Positions 12,128 through 24,017 are shown, counted from the first letter of the stretch. The stretch: DNA of 64,000 nucleotides from Harmonia axyridis (GCF_914767665.1 NC_059504.1:33449720-33513719), one strand, 5' to 3'. Translations and numbers: made by a program. The notes: generated by a model not told the origin, from the sequence alone.

Positions 12128-12326
12128 TGTTTGGTCCACGTCTTCGTTCCTTGCCCTTAGATGTGACTTCAGGATGACCATATGTAGCGCCAATGTGGCG
12201 CCAAGGATGCTCTTGTTCTATTTTTAGCCCTCGCTGTACCTGCTGGGGTTTGTTTTTCGACCTAAATGCGTCTTTCTGAATATTCAACTGCCCATAAAGT
12301 TTGCGTGAAATTCACTTGACGCAACA
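12128..12326 (-). repeat. 3' LTR of the BEL/Pao element
   Basis: Plus strand begins TGTTTGGTCCACG and ends GACGCAACA (TG...CA). It aligns without gaps to the other LTR with about eight differences, for example TCTTCG versus TCTTTG and CCCTCGC versus CCATCGC. It contains the inverted motif GTAGCGCCAATGTGGCGCCA. Confidence 0.85.
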
Positions 12327-12656
12327 TACCGCCCCCCTTGAAAGCTCTGCCTTTCAACAACGTCCGAAATTGCAGGCAGAGATCCCTAGCACTCAAAAAA
12401 AATATCAATTTTCGATCGGTGAAACACAAAGCCTCGATACCGGTCATTTAAATAACCCTTTAGCAGGTTCCACTGTCACGACATGCACTATACTTCCCTT
12501 ACTATGGTGCGTTTCGGTGCTTCTGGCTAAGTCCCATTTTCTAGGAGGTGAGTTGTTCTCCTTCAATAATACCATTGTCCCTGGTTGCTAGTTCCTTGAC
12601 TCGATCGCCACCTGAAGAAACTTCTTGATTCGATTTGTAGTCTCGAATCGTAGATC

Positions 12657-13186
12657 TTATTGCGGTGTTGATAGTGGCGATACACGAAAATGACCTAATG
12701 TGAATACATTCAGGTCCAAAGGATCATAGGATAGAGGTGTTAAAGGTCGAGAGTTTAAGCACTCCTCTACCTGTACAATGGCTGTCTGAAACTCATCATA
12801 AGTTAGCCTCTCATTACCTAAAACTCTTTTAATATGAAATTCAGCTGATTTTACTGCCGCTTCCCACATACCGCCAAAGTGAGGTGCTCGTAGTGGAATA
12901 AAATGCCATTTTATCATTTCACTTGAAAAATACTCCGAAAATTTTTATCCGATTTAAAAAAATCGTATAACTCCCGGAGTTCCCTATTTGCTCCAATAAA
13001 ATTCGTCCCGTTATCCGAATATATGTTTTGAATCAAACCTCTGCTTGAAATAAATCGCCTGAAACCCTTCATAAATGGTTCTCTGCTCAAGTCCGGAGCT
13101 AGTTCCAAATGAACTGCCTTTGTCGAAATGTAAACAAATAAGTATAAATATGAATTAACGTATTTTTTCCCCGATAGATCGCCCAT
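12657..13186 (-). pseudogene. BEL/Pao integrase, catalytic core and C-terminal part, frameshifted
   Basis: Two overlapping frames (13186-12914 and 12917-12657) together give a BEL integrase core: FVYISTKAVHLEL, the SDNGTNF motif with the second catalytic Asp, then after a frameshift WHFIPLRAPHFGGMWEAAVK with the third catalytic Glu (in WEAAVK). The integrase would insert the cDNA into the host genome. The HHCC zinc finger and first part of the core are lost with the RT deletion. The frame break shows the gene is inactive. Confidence 0.85.
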
Positions 13187-13232
13187 AATGTAATTCCATC
13201 TTGAAGGTTTGATGCAGAAACAAGTTAGAAAT

Positions 13233-15296
13233 TTATATCTCTCTCTTTCTGACCGTACTGTGTCCTGATAACACCCTATATTTAATTCGTTTCAATGAAA
13301 GAAGAGCTTGTGCTCCCAAATGCATATTCCCGTTATGCTCATGCTTGAAGTTAAGATTTGTCATCTTGTGCTTCATCGAATGACCGAATTCCTCAGGTTC
13401 CCAAATTTGTTGAATTCGCTCCTTTACAGCAACATTTGTTGAAAAATTGCAAACCACTTTCTTCGTCTTTGAATTCCCCTTTTTTCCATATATTTGCCCT
13501 GCTATTATCCATCCCAACTTCGTTTTTTGTAATGTTGGTTTTTCCCTGCCAAAATTGGTATGACCCGCACAGATTAAATCCCAAAATATAGAGCCACCCA
13601 ATACCCCATCCATTTTATCGGGTTCTGCGAAAGACTCATCTGCCAAGTTGATATTTTTCGGAATGGTGAATGGACTTGTATCGATTTTTCTTGATGGAAT
13701 ATTGCCAGAAATTTCTTCTATAACTAGAAACGTAGAATTAAATTTAAAGTTCTTGAAATTTGAATGAACCAACATGTTAATCGAATATCTATTCTGAGAC
13801 GTTACGTTTCCAATACCAACAACTGGTATATTCACCCGATTCCGTGACGGGTTTAGTTTTTCAGCGAATTCTCTCGTTATAAAATTCGACTGACTTCCCG
13901 AATCTAAAAGAATTCTACCCCGATGTAGATTTCCGTCCGAACCCGCAAAGTAAACAATTGCCGTTGACAATAGAACGTCTGATCCCTGTCTGACCATAAA
14001 ATTGTGTACCGACTCTTCCTTAACGACCTTTGGAACTCTTTGACCATCTGTATTTTTAAGAACCTGAATTGAGGGATGCCTTACCGTCACACATGAATAA
14101 TTGTGAGAGGTACCCCCTGAAGTTTCCATTTCCGGAATATCTTCATTTTGTTTTGATACTTGTGGTTGAGTAATTGCATGCAACAATGTGTTGTGCTTAT
14201 TTCTGCAGTTCCTGCAAACGCCGCGTTTGCAGTCTTGCGCCCTATGTCCCTGTTGAAGACAGTTCCAACAAGAATTTGACCGTCTTACTTCATTTCTCCT
14301 ATCACTGATTGATAGTCCCAAAAATTTTTCACAAATAAATAGAGAATGGTTTTCCTTACAAATTATACATGACTTGAAAGATGACATGAACGCCTTCGAT
14401 GTTCTTTCCAACCTTGGTTTATCGCTTTGTCCCCTGTTCTATCAGACTCTATTGTTTCAAGAAGAACGCACCTTTCCTCTAAAAATTGTAAAAAGTCTTC
14501 CATGCTTGCGAATTTGTTAACCCGATTTTTGCCATTCCCTCCTTGTGACAGGATCTAGTTTGGCCTCGAGAGTAAAAATCAGTAAAGTATCCTAATGGTC
14601 TACCGGTTGACCCAATGACCTCAAATCCCTTCTGATTTCGTCTAAAAATTTCCTGATTCGACCATATGATTCCTTCAATATGGGCGGAAATTTATGGAGA
14701 GATTCTATGTGGTTTAACGCGATCATCTTTTTGTTCTCAAATCTGGTCTTAAGCAATGACCAGGCCTCATTATAGTTTTTAGACGAAACTTCTAAAGACC
14801 GAATGACTTCCGCAGCATCGCCTTTAAGAGCATTCTTTAGATAGTAGAATTTTTGGATGTCCGTTAATCCCTTGTTTGAATGAATTAACGCATTAAAACT
14901 ATTATAAAATTCTAACCAGTTTTTGTAAGAACCTTGAAACTCTGGAATTTGCATTGTGGGCAATTTAACATTCCTTTCTGCAATGATATTTTCACTTGAG
15001 AAAAGTGAACCCTTCATGAATTGCGAGACCTTTGTATCCGCGAGAGCAATCAATTCGAAATACGCATCCTGAAACGTGATTCTCTCTTGTTGCTGCAAGT
15101 CAGGATGATTGATGTCGAGTTCTTCAATCTGTATTTGCAAATTTTCGAATTCGTTCCACAACTCCTTGCATCTTTCTACCCGTGCCGGGATTTGACCTGC
15201 CTTTTCTGAATCGATAGTCTTCAAAAAGGCTTCAAATCTAGTTGATTGAGCTTCAACTACACCTCTGCGTTCAATTAAAACATTCAATTCCGACAT
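13233..15296 (-). pseudogene. BEL/Pao gag and A17-like protease, broken
   Basis: The upstream frame (15296-14592) starts MSELNVLIERRG and holds the Pao gag signature (LPTMQIPEFQGSYKNWLEF, FYYLKNALKGDAAEVIRSL). A break with in-frame stops lies at about 14412-14591. The downstream frame (14411-13233) has the Cys-His knuckles CWNCLQQGHRAQDC and CRNCRNKHNTLLH, then the protease with its catalytic DSGSQSNFI and the GVLGGSIFWDL and LGWIIAGQI segments that follow in peptidase A17. Gag would package the RNA and the protease would mature the polyprotein. The protein stops just where the RT should begin. Confidence 0.85.
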
Positions 15297-15766
15297 TTTG
15301 TGTGAAATAATGAGAGTCTAAGTTATTTAATAATTTCAACCAGTCAATGTACTGGTAAATTGTGCCAAAGTATATGAGGAAGGAAAGGAAAATGTACTCA
15401 CAATCCGTCCTTTTTCTGTACCGTGAATGATTATAGCTAGCTACCAATCTGCTGTTGGGTAACCAGTAATCCTATGTGTCCGTTTGTATTGTCCCCCAGG
15501 TGGAACTCCTACAAATGCCTTGAAATCGCTGTTGTTTTTATTGTAAGTTTTTTGTTGCTGTGTCGTCCCCCAAGTGGAACTTCAAAAAACTTCCTTGATT
15601 ATGCTTGATTGTGTTGCTGTGTTCTCCCCAAGTGGAACACCAAAATGCCTTGAATACACTGAACTCTGCTACCGTTTGCACTTGTTCACCTTAGCGTTGT
15701 TTTTCGATTTTACAACACTACCCATCGAAATCTTTCGCAATGTTCACTATCCGGCTCGAAGTACCC
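15297..15766 (-). other. BEL/Pao 5' leader with three imperfect repeats
   Basis: Between the gag start and the 5' LTR lies about 470 bp without coding capacity. On the plus strand, three diverged units of about 65 bp contain CCCCCAGGTGGAAC, CCCCCAAGTGGAAC and CCCCAAGTGGAAC (about 15494, 15569 and 15627), each followed by a C/T-rich AAA-TGCCTTGA-like stretch. A tRNA primer site next to the LTR (minus GGGTACTTCGAGCCGG) could not be matched with confidence. Confidence 0.55.
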
Positions 15767-15965
15767 TGATTGGTCCACGTCTTTGTTCCTTGCCCTCAGA
15801 TGTGACTTCAGGATGACCATATGTAGCGCCAATGTGGCGCCAAGGATGCTCTTGTTCTATTTTTAGCCATCGCTGTACCTGCTGGGGTTGGTTTTTCGAC
15901 CTAAATGCGTTTTTCTGAATATTCAACTGCCCGTAAAGTTTGCGTGAAATTCACTCGACGCAACA
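15767..15965 (-). repeat. 5' LTR of the BEL/Pao element
   Basis: Plus strand TGATTGGTCCACG to GACGCAACA, 199 bp, gap-free against the 3' LTR. The first bases inside, TGATTGG versus TGTTTGG, show one of the substitutions that date the copy as not very recent. Confidence 0.85.
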
Positions 15966-18900
15966 CAAGATATAAAATATTTTATTTGCTCCTTTTTTTG
16001 AAAAATGAACCATTCAAAGTTATTATGTATTTTTCATGGCAATAACGGCATTCCTCTAAAACCTTTTATGATTCAACCTGTATCTTCGAAACTAATATAA
16101 TAGTAGCTTTAGGATACACAACGAGCTACTTTTCTGACAGGCCTGGATGACCTGTATCCTGTATTGAGCACTAGGCTATGATAAACCACTCATGTAACTC
16201 TGTATATCTCATTCTATACCCATCTGGAGGAGTAGAAACTGAAATGGGATCTATTCGGAAAACAAACGCTAAAAAATCGGTTTCATCATAATCGATAACT
16301 GTGTAGCTTATTCTCAAAATGAAAATCATGACACTGACATTCTTCTCACCTCCATAACAACGTTTCTAACTTCCTTGAGAGGTTCCATAAATTGTCTTAA
16401 GGTGGTGGAAATCGGTTTTATAGGCCATATTCTTATCCAATCACCTTCATATGTCTTCGGAAAGCTCCAGTCTGTTCCATTTCCCCAAGTTTTCGATTTA
16501 GATTTCTTCCATTCCTCATCTCTCTATGAAATACAAAAAAAGATACTCAATCAATGAGACACACCATACATTAAGTTATTTAAATTATTTTCGATACCAA
16601 TGTTTTCAGTAACAAGCTAATCAGAAGATCATTTTTTATATAATATCAGTACGAATAGCTTTATACTATAGTCATACCATCTTTATTTAGTGTTAGCCTT
16701 CATTCATGAACATATGTAAACCTATTTGCTTGTTGCACAGACTACGACAACGCTGGAAGTAGCAGCAATTAATATGACTGTTTGGTGACAATTCAAATTA
16801 TATTTGATAATGATAATGACTGATAGTCCACCGATAATGCGAAGATGGGTGGTGAAATATGTGAACTTTTTATAAGGCAATACATGTAAAAGGTCGTCTT
16901 GCAAGAGTTATTCCAAAGGAGGCGATTTTTCAAAAATTTTCACGGTTTTTTGAAAAAAAAACCTAAAATTTCAAATTGTGGTTCTCCTGATTCGTCAAAG
17001 CTCATACTATTGGATATCTCCCAGAAGCCTAGGAAAATCTCAAAAGAAAACATTAAACAGAATGGGTGTAACAAATATAAACATATAAACAATAATGATT
17101 CCAATACAAAACACGATTTTAGAGCTTTCGTTATTCGTTATTTTCATGAGAATCCATAACAAACTGAAAAATACTTTCTGAACGGGTCAAGATGGAAATA
17201 ACTTTTTGAACTGCCACCCAAACGAATTAATATGTCAAAAATAGTTATATACCAAAATTAATCCTCAAACACAGTTTATCCAAATAGAAAGAAAAAAATA
17301 TAAAGAGAATGATTATGCGATCATGAGGAAAGATCTAGTGTCAGGAACTTTTGAGCGCTCGTTAATTCATGCGCCGAATGCACCCTTGAATAGACCTAGA
17401 TATACCGGTCTGTGGTTCCTAAGGGCGCAATTGGCGCATGATAAACGAGCGTTCTGATCGAATTTAATACTATGGTTCTAATAAGACGACCAAAGAGATT
17501 TCGCACGAAGTTCAAAATTGTTTGTTTTATATCTTCATGCAGAATCTCCACCCGATTGAATCTGTTATCACTTAGATATAAAGTGTTTTTCCGATATTTT
17601 TCTTGAATTTTTGATGATTCTATTGATACGATCAATGAAAAATTGGTGCTTCTGAAATACGGAGTAGTATATCATTTCATAAGAAAGAGAAGTTTCATGG
17701 CGGGCCTGTGTTTACCCGCCAAATGTAGTGAGACAGGATTGAAGGCGAGTCATGAAAAGTCATTTTCCTGCGAATAAAATATGTTATTTTTTTCAAACCT
17801 TTTTCCAATTCATAAAAATTCAACTTTGAATCAGATTTTATTAATGATCGTATTAATTGATTGATCAAAGGAAAATTTGCCTAGTTACGGTTGCCATGCT
17901 TGAAATTTTGACACACACGAAATATATTGATAGTTATCATTGCTAGGAAACACTTTCCCCCCCGGCAGACGCAAAAGTAATTGATCATTGGCATAGCAAC
18001 ACTTTTCCCTCCGGTAGATGGAAGTAGAACTTTTCGATGATCCTGTCAGTCAAAATATGACGTTCATATTGTTCGTTTGAGAAAAAAAAAAATTCCCCAC
18101 TACCAATTCGGATTACAGGAAAATCACTCCAAGGTCCACCGGATTAATAGAAGATTTAGGAGACGAGAAGGAGAGAGAAATAGAATATATTAATATGCAC
18201 AGTAGACGTATTTCTGGACATTGAAAAAGGTTTCAAAAAAAAATCTTCTTCTTCTTCCACATATCCTAATCTAAAATCTTGAATTCTCGAAATAGAAAAG
18301 TTTAAGGTACGTTCGGATCAAAATTGCCGTGGTTAAGTTCGTTAATAGGAAACATCCGACTTGATATTTAGTATAAGTATCGTCTTATCAGCACAGATTG
18401 CAGATATGTAATATAGATAATATAGATAGAACACTCGCCTTCCCCCACTCGAAATTAAGTTTTAGTTCAGGAACCGGTTGATTGGCACCGCTGTGGGCGC
18501 TGTTCACAGATTACAGATACCTTAGAATATATATTATTTATGTTCTGAGACAGATACCAATCTGTGGCGCTGTTAGTAATTTGTAAGATGCATAGAATAC
18601 CTGGTGTGTTTACTGATTCAATTGTGTTTCAGACTTTTTGAGAGACCCACCTGTTGCTTTGGTGTGCAGCTTAACCAGAGTTCTGTAAGGTGGCGCTCTT
18701 TAAAATTTTTCGAATTCCCGCATCTGCCTGGTGGTGTTTATAAAGGAAATACTGATTTTAGACAGTGCAAACATTCACAATAAATTACAATTCAGTTCAT
18801 TTCAAATTTTCAATCAAATGAATGGAATATAATGTCAGACCATAGAAATCAAAATATTATTGTTCTATACTCAAAGTTCACCACAAGAGCGTAGAAATGG

Positions 18901-19014
18901 AGGGATACTGAGGGTAATAACGCGGTGTTCCTAAATTGGAGATACAAATGAAAATGACAGATTTCCGGATCATTTTAAGAAAAAAAGTCCTATAACATGA
19001 GTCCTCAAACATTT
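15966..19014. other. Gene-free stretch with a hairpin and a transposon-end-like sequence
   Basis: No coding region supported. A hairpin pairs 17347-17375 (GAACTTTTGAGCGCTCG ... GCGCC) with 17432-17453 (GGCGCATGATAAACGAGCGTTC). At about 18580-18620 the sequence GTAAGATGCATAGAATACCTGGTGTG is the inverted form of the sequence that opens the THAP element at 25.39 kb, and is probably one end of a related copy. The rest is AT-rich. Confidence 0.45.
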
Positions 19015-19303
19015 TGTTTTATTTATTTTTATTTTATTTTATTTTGAAAATAATACATCCACCATCCGTAAAGCCCAATTACAGGTGTACATAATTAAAC
19101 TATCTTATAAAATTATACAATAATTATACTATCAAAACAAAAAGAAACAAATTATGATAAGCCTACTACAAAAAAATATTCAAAAATATAATTTAATTCT
19201 GAAGTGCACTGAACAATAAGTGCCTAAATTGGTATAAAGACAAGAAAAATATATCCACACTCTGAACATTGACGTAAGTGGACTATAAAAATGATGCTGA
19301 GTA

Positions 19304-20209
19304 TTAGGTAGGTACATCAATATGAAAAGTTAAATGTGATCTGGATGTAAATCGAGGAACATTCAAATATATTGACGAAAGAAGAATTGTCGAATCAATC
19401 CGTCCGAGAATTATTTTATAAAGGAAGACCAAATCATTAATTTCGCGGACCTTTCTGAGCGAAATGAAACTGAACTCATCCAAAAGAGAGTCGTAACTGT
19501 ATCCTCTATCGGGATAAAAACCATGTTTTCTCTGAAAACCGAATTTGAGAAACCTCCTGTGTACACCCTCAATGCAAGTTACATATTTTGCCTGGCAAGG
19601 ATTCCACACTGAACTGCAATATGTCAATTTACTCCTCACCAAAGCTTGGTACACAGAGGAAATTGCTTCAAAGGATGAAAATTCCCTACAATTACGAATC
19701 ACAAAACCCATCATCCTCATAGCACTTGCCGTTATATTTGCAATATGGGAAGAAAACATGAGTTTCGGATCGAAAACTGTACCCAAGTCCCTTGACTCAT
19801 TTACTTTTCGTAATAGCGTGTTATTAAGGTGGTAATCATAAACAATAGGGGATAACCTCCTAGTGAACGTCATAGTTTTACACTTATTTATGTTTAGGAA
19901 TAACTTATTCTCCACACACCATGTATGCAATCTGTCGAGGTCACCTTGCAACAATAAACAATCCCAGCGTTCCCAATCTCCCTTTAAATCTTCCGCAAAA
20001 AGTAATTTTTGAGAACAAAAAATATCCGGAATGTCATTGATGAACAGGAGAAATAACAGTGGACCTAAATTAGAACCCTGTGGTACGCCCGAGGTCGAAA
20101 CAAATGAAAACGACCTTACTCCCTCATATTCTACAAATTGTTTCCGATCTCTTAGATAAGATTCCAGCAGAGACAGGAGAGCACCCGTAATACAAGTAAC
20201 GACGTATCC
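19304..20209 (-). pseudogene. LINE reverse transcriptase, C-terminal half
   Basis: Continues the RT after the inserted element: SYLRDRKQFVEYEG, the conserved TSGVPQGSNLGPLLFLLFINDIP, the thumb (LFLNINKCKTMTF, YHLNNTLLRKVNESRDLG) and the C-terminal region (YQALVRSKLTYCSSVWNP). The catalytic YADD box reads FAED, so one of the two metal-binding Asp residues is lost, and the enzyme would be dead even without the insertion. The frame is otherwise open for about 300 codons, which fits relatively young decay. Confidence 0.85.
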
Positions 20210-21265
20210 GATGAGCTCCCGCTCGATAGTGAGAAATCTCACGAAAATATTGAGATTATTTGCGATTACTGTGGTAGAAAGGTGAAAGATACAGTGAAGT
20301 GCGCTAAATGTGCAAGAATTTTTCATCCCTCGTGTCTTACGATGGCTGCAAATAGAAAAACAACACCATGTTTCCACGTAGCCAGTAAAGAAAATGAGAA
20401 TGACGAGATGGTAGAGGAAGTTCCCGACCACAAAACCGAAAATACAATCCTTAAAATGCAAGTTGAGTATCTGAATGTATTAATTACCGAAATCCGTAGC
20501 AAAAATTCGATTTTGATAGACAATAATGCACTTCTTATGGAAAAAATCCAACGTCTTGAATCTAACGTTAAAAAAAACATTGTTGTTTCTGATAACAGAA
20601 ATTCAAAACTTCCAGATGAATTTCGTAAACAAGTTCATCACCCAACAAAGAAAGCTTCTGATGCAGGAGAGTACAGCGGTGCCATCTCTGATAGAGATAA
20701 TTCAAAGATCAAGAACACAGTACCTTGGTCGGTAATGACGGTATCTCAACAGTCGGTTACAAATGTCAGCAGTGTCAAATTAAATGAAGCTGTTAACCTG
20801 GAATTGGAACAAAAACAAAAACAAATCGAGGAAAATAAACATGATGAGGATATCCCTGGAGAACAGAAATCGATTTCTGAGGGGAATGGTTGGAAGGAAG
20901 TTAAAAATCATAGGCGTATATCAAAAAATAAACCGAAAAACCAGATTGTTTGTAATGGAACGAAAACAAAAGAGGAAATGAAAATTGTGGGTGCCTCTAA
21001 GAAGAAATGGCTCTATGTTGGTAGAATAGTCGGCAAGGACATAGCAGAAAAGGATATTGAAGACTATCTTGGCGACCAAGAGATTCAGCAAGTATCAGTA
21101 AAAAAACTAAGGACTTTGGGTAGTAACTCTGCATTTAGCATATGCTTGAGTGATGAGGTTACATTCTCTAAGGTCTTCAATGCATCATTTTGGCCAGAAG
21201 GTGTATTACTGAGACCTTTCAATTTCTCACCAAATTTTTTCAGGAACCAACGAGAGATGAAATGA
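20210..21265 (+). CDS. LINE ORF1 protein with PHD-like zinc finger and coiled coil (5'-truncated)
   Basis: Open for 351 codons from the first base of the insert and with no initiator Met in the early part, so the start was lost by 5' truncation. Residues about 14-40 hold a PHD-like finger: CDYCGRKVKDTVKCAKCARI then FHPSC. A heptad-rich coiled coil follows (ILKMQVEYLNVLITEIRSKN, then LLMEKIQRLE), then a long charged Lys/Glu/Asn linker, then a C-terminal block KKWLYVGRIV ... EDYLGDQEIQQVSVKKLR that looks like the ORF1 C-terminal domain of CR1-type LINEs. ORF1 proteins bind the element's RNA and help priming. The uninterrupted frame in an otherwise decayed locus suggests recent arrival or constraint. 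Confidence 0.7.
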   Translation, partial: DELPLDSEKSHENIEIICDYCGRKVKDTVKCAKCARIFHPSCLTMAANRKTTPCFHVASKENENDEMVEEVPDHKTENTILKMQVEYLNVLITEIRSKNSILIDNNALLMEKIQRLESNVKKNIVVSDNRNSKLPDEFRKQVHHPTKKASDAGEYSGAISDRDNSKIKNTVPWSVMTVSQQSVTNVSSVKLNEAVNLELEQKQKQIEENKHDEDIPGEQKSISEGNGWKEVKNHRRISKNKPKNQIVCNGTKTKEEMKIVGASKKKWLYVGRIVGKDIAEKDIEDYLGDQEIQQVSVKKLRTLGSNSAFSICLSDEVTFSKVFNASFWPEGVLLRPFNFSPNFFRNQREMK

Positions 21266-21413
21266 ATTTATAATATAACAATATAATTTAGAGGAATTTA
21301 GAGCATATTGCAGGAATCAATAATTGTTGAATTTTTTGTTTTGATTTGACTTGTTCCATTTTTATACATGTGTAATCTTTTGGAATTAATAAATTACTAT
21401 TACTATTACTACC
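20210..21413 (+). mobile_element. ORF1-only LINE copy inserted head-on into the minus-strand LINE
   Basis: The insert starts inside its own ORF1, so it is 5'-truncated, and goes from the ORF1 stop (21265) through a short 3' UTR to a tail of (ACTATT)n after AATTAATAAATTACTATTACTATTACTACC. There is no ORF2 at all between ORF1 and the tail. Removing it restores the reading frame of the host LINE RT. The target duplication is at most the 2 bp CC. The layout suggests a HAL1-like non-autonomous derivative that uses another LINE's RT. Confidence 0.75.
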
Positions 21414-22370
21414 AAAGTTGGACAGCTTCCTCAGCAGTTGTTGATGCGAGACACGATCGAACGCCTTGCTAAAGTCCGTATAAACCACATATACCTGATT
21501 TCGAGAATCGAGTGACTTGGAAACATATTGAGTGAAAATACACAGATTCGATGCAGTGCTCCAAGACCTGACAAAACCGTGTTATTACTCAGATAATGAT
21601 GTTCTAACGTGGTCATAAATTATATCAGGCAAAACTACCTCGATCAACTTAGAAAAAACTGATATAAGAGCAATTGGCCTGTAATTAACAATCTCCGAAT
21701 TCTTTCCCGACTTTAAAATTGGACAAATTTGCGAAATTTTCCAGATATTCGGAAAAATGCCGGATTTTATCATCAAATTATATATGATGCATAGAGGTCG
21801 GGCGAACAAATCTATATGAGACTTTACGAGTCTAACCGGGATACCATCTGGTCCCACAGTCAGTTTGTTCTTAAGCCTTTTTTATGCTGATATGACGAGG
21901 TGCTCGGAAACGTTAGAAATATCCAAAAAACTGTAGGAGTTAACAAGTTTCTCATTTCCACCGTTGATATCTGACAGATTAGTATCGTCATTCATGACGT
22001 ATACACTTCTAAAACTTTTTGCAAATGCATTGACTATCGACTCTGGAGTTGTTAAAGTCTCCTCATCAAAGTGCATTTGTCCGGGAATTCGAGAATTGTT
22101 TTTTAGAATTTACGTAGTTCCAAAATCCCCGAGGATCCCCCTTCAAATCGTTCTCAGACCTTTGAATGAACTCTCTGTAAGAAAATCCAACACTGCGCTT
22201 AACCGAACGTCTCAGACTTTTGAACCGCTCGAGATAAAAAGATAATTTGTGTTTTCTGTACATTTTTAGGTAATGATTTTTCGTCTTTATTTGAGTAATT
22301 AATTCATTTGAATACCACAATGGATAATTACGGGAGCAGCATTTTTTAAGGGTACACACTTTGCAATTAT
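21288..22370 (-). pseudogene. LINE reverse transcriptase, N-terminal half, several frameshifts
   Basis: Pieces in three frames follow each other on the minus strand: RKHKLSFYLERFKSLRRSVK and RGFWNYVNSKK (pre-RT), TTPESIVNAFAKSFRSVY, GPDGIPVRLVKSHIDLFARP, KSGKNSEIVNYRPIALISVF and DFSKAFDRVSHQQLLRKLSNFG (RT motifs with the first catalytic Asp). The piece before 21414 ends exactly where the plus-strand insert begins. Sequence 21288-21413 belongs to the insert's tail, so the true RT starts at 21414. Confidence 0.8.
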
Positions 22371-22524
22371 ATTCTGAATAATATGGTCAAAAATATCACT
22401 AGCATAGTTTACATCTTTGATTTTACCTAATTGTTGACACCAGTCCACCTCACTGAGAAGCCGACAAAATTTTCGATCATCTAAATTTCTAAAATCATAC
22501 CGTTTTGCTCTGGAGGAGAAATTT

Positions 22525-23169
22525 CTAGGGACAGTGGGGCATGCTGGAACTTGCACAACAACTTGGATGATAGGCATCAACTGGCACCAATAGATCGTCA
22601 TGAGGTAGCACTTCACAAATTGCTTCTTTATTTGTGAGAACCAAATCCAGCATTCTATTATTATGGTTCCTAACCTCGTTACATTGCTTCATATCACAAA
22701 AATTGAGAAAGCTGTTGAAACGGGCTGTCAAGTTAGTTTGGAGATCACAATTATAAAAATTCCGAAGTTCTGGAATATTGAAGTCACCCATAATTGCTAT
22801 CCTGCCTATATCTTCCTTATTTTCTATTGATTCAAAAAATTCATCATACTCATTCATAGAAATATTTGGTGGAATGTATACTAATAATATAATCACTGAA
22901 ATATAATAAGCTCCAGAAATTTTCACCGCCAGGACATCAATTTTCTGAATAGGACAGTCAATCTCGTAGATTTCCGAATTGTATTCATCACTGTTAACTG
23001 CCAGCAAAACTCCTCCTCCGCGAGTTCCTGTACTACGATCTTCACGATAAACTGCATAGTTTTGTGGAAATAACTCACCATCGAGTACACCCTCCCCCAA
23101 CCAGCTCTCAGTAATAGCAACCACACTGGTCAGTACATTTTGCAAAAATATGTGCGTCTTGGTATTCAA
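22525..23169 (-). pseudogene. LINE AP endonuclease domain
   Basis: Minus-strand reading VVAITESWLGEG (catalytic Glu), YREDRSTGTRGGGVLLAV, a YIPPN strand, MGDFNIPELRNF (catalytic Asp and Asn), then MLDLVLTNKEAICEVL and the diverged SDH region. The endonuclease nicks target DNA to prime reverse transcription. The first strand (the N of the WNAR-like motif) is missing in this frame and the C-terminal region is frameshifted. Confidence 0.8.
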
Positions 23170-23360
23170 TCCCCTACAGTTTTGGTAATAAATTTTTAGT
23201 GCGCTGGTATATGTCTTCTCGTCTGAACGTCTGCTGGATGAGTTTACAGGTTTTTTTTCTTTACTATATGTGGGTTTCCATTTCGATATTTTATCATAAC
23301 ATCATTTTCTCCACTTTTTTGACGTTCCATCAATTCTCGACGAAGTGTCAAGAAGTATAG

Positions 23361-24017
23361 TCACGCTGTCTCACCGTTTGGTCGGGTCTGATGAGTGATG
23401 TATACACCTCGGAATTTTTCATTATTTTGCAGAGTTTTATTATTCTTAATAAGAGGAGGTATATCTGCTTTGTTAGGTATAGTGAGTTTTATCAGCCTTG
23501 ACTTCCCGGGAAACCGTTTACCCAATCTATGCATTTGCGGGTTATTCATATTGACGTTAGGGATAATATTGGTAATTATATCACGTACAACCACGACCGG
23601 ATCGTCCTCGTCCTCCGGAACTCCAAAAATTACAACATTATTCTCTCTACGTTTAATTTCCTCGATTTCTTCCAATATCTGAATAGTATGTGTGGAATCC
23701 CTCGGAGAATTCAACATCATCTGCTTCAGCTGCTCGATTTTATCATTGAGGGTTTTTATTTCCTTTTCATGAGTCAGCCTCATATGACGCATTTCATTGT
23801 TTAAGGTATCCACCTTCTTTTCGAGTACACCTAGTTTTTCACCCAGAATTTCTAATATGCCGGATGAAACAGAATCGACTAATCTTTTTATGAATGCCTT
23901 ATCTCCACTTATCGTCTTCACCATCACATCGGTCGCGTTTTTCACCTCGCTCAACTGCTCTCGTGTTAAGGGCATTTTTGAAGAAATCTCACAAACAAAA
24001 CTCCGCAGAAACCGCAC
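23361..24017 (-). pseudogene. LINE ORF1 protein with coiled coil, premature stop
   Basis: Probably starts at the inner Met (MPLTREQLSEVK). A long coiled coil (GILEILGEKLGVLEKKVDTL ... EKEIKTLNDKIEQL) leads to an RRM-like/CTD block (REENVVIFG-type: RRENNVVIFGVPEDEDD, then MHRLGKRFPGKSRLIKLTIP and a basic IPPLIKNNKTLQNNEKF), as in L1-type ORF1. The reading runs into a TGA after QTRPNGETA, but continues in the same frame beyond it (LYFLTLRREL), so the stop is likely a mutation. Its ORF1 differs from that of the inserted LINE. Confidence 0.65.

Larger units (their letters stand above)
12128..15965 (-). mobile_element. BEL/Pao LTR retrotransposon lacking reverse transcriptase and RNase H
   Basis: Two 199-bp LTRs enclose, on the minus strand, a Pao-type gag (DUF1759-like), zinc knuckles, an A17-type aspartic protease and an integrase fragment in the usual BEL order. 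The protease module stops at about 13233 and the integrase begins at 13186, so the whole RT/RNase H region is missing. A G-rich polypurine tract (minus-strand GGGGGGCGGTA) abuts the 3' LTR. No matching 5-bp target duplication was found at the flanks (CCAGGTCCC left, CAAGATATA right), so the copy may be old, or the ends recombined. It could only move in trans. Confidence 0.85.
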
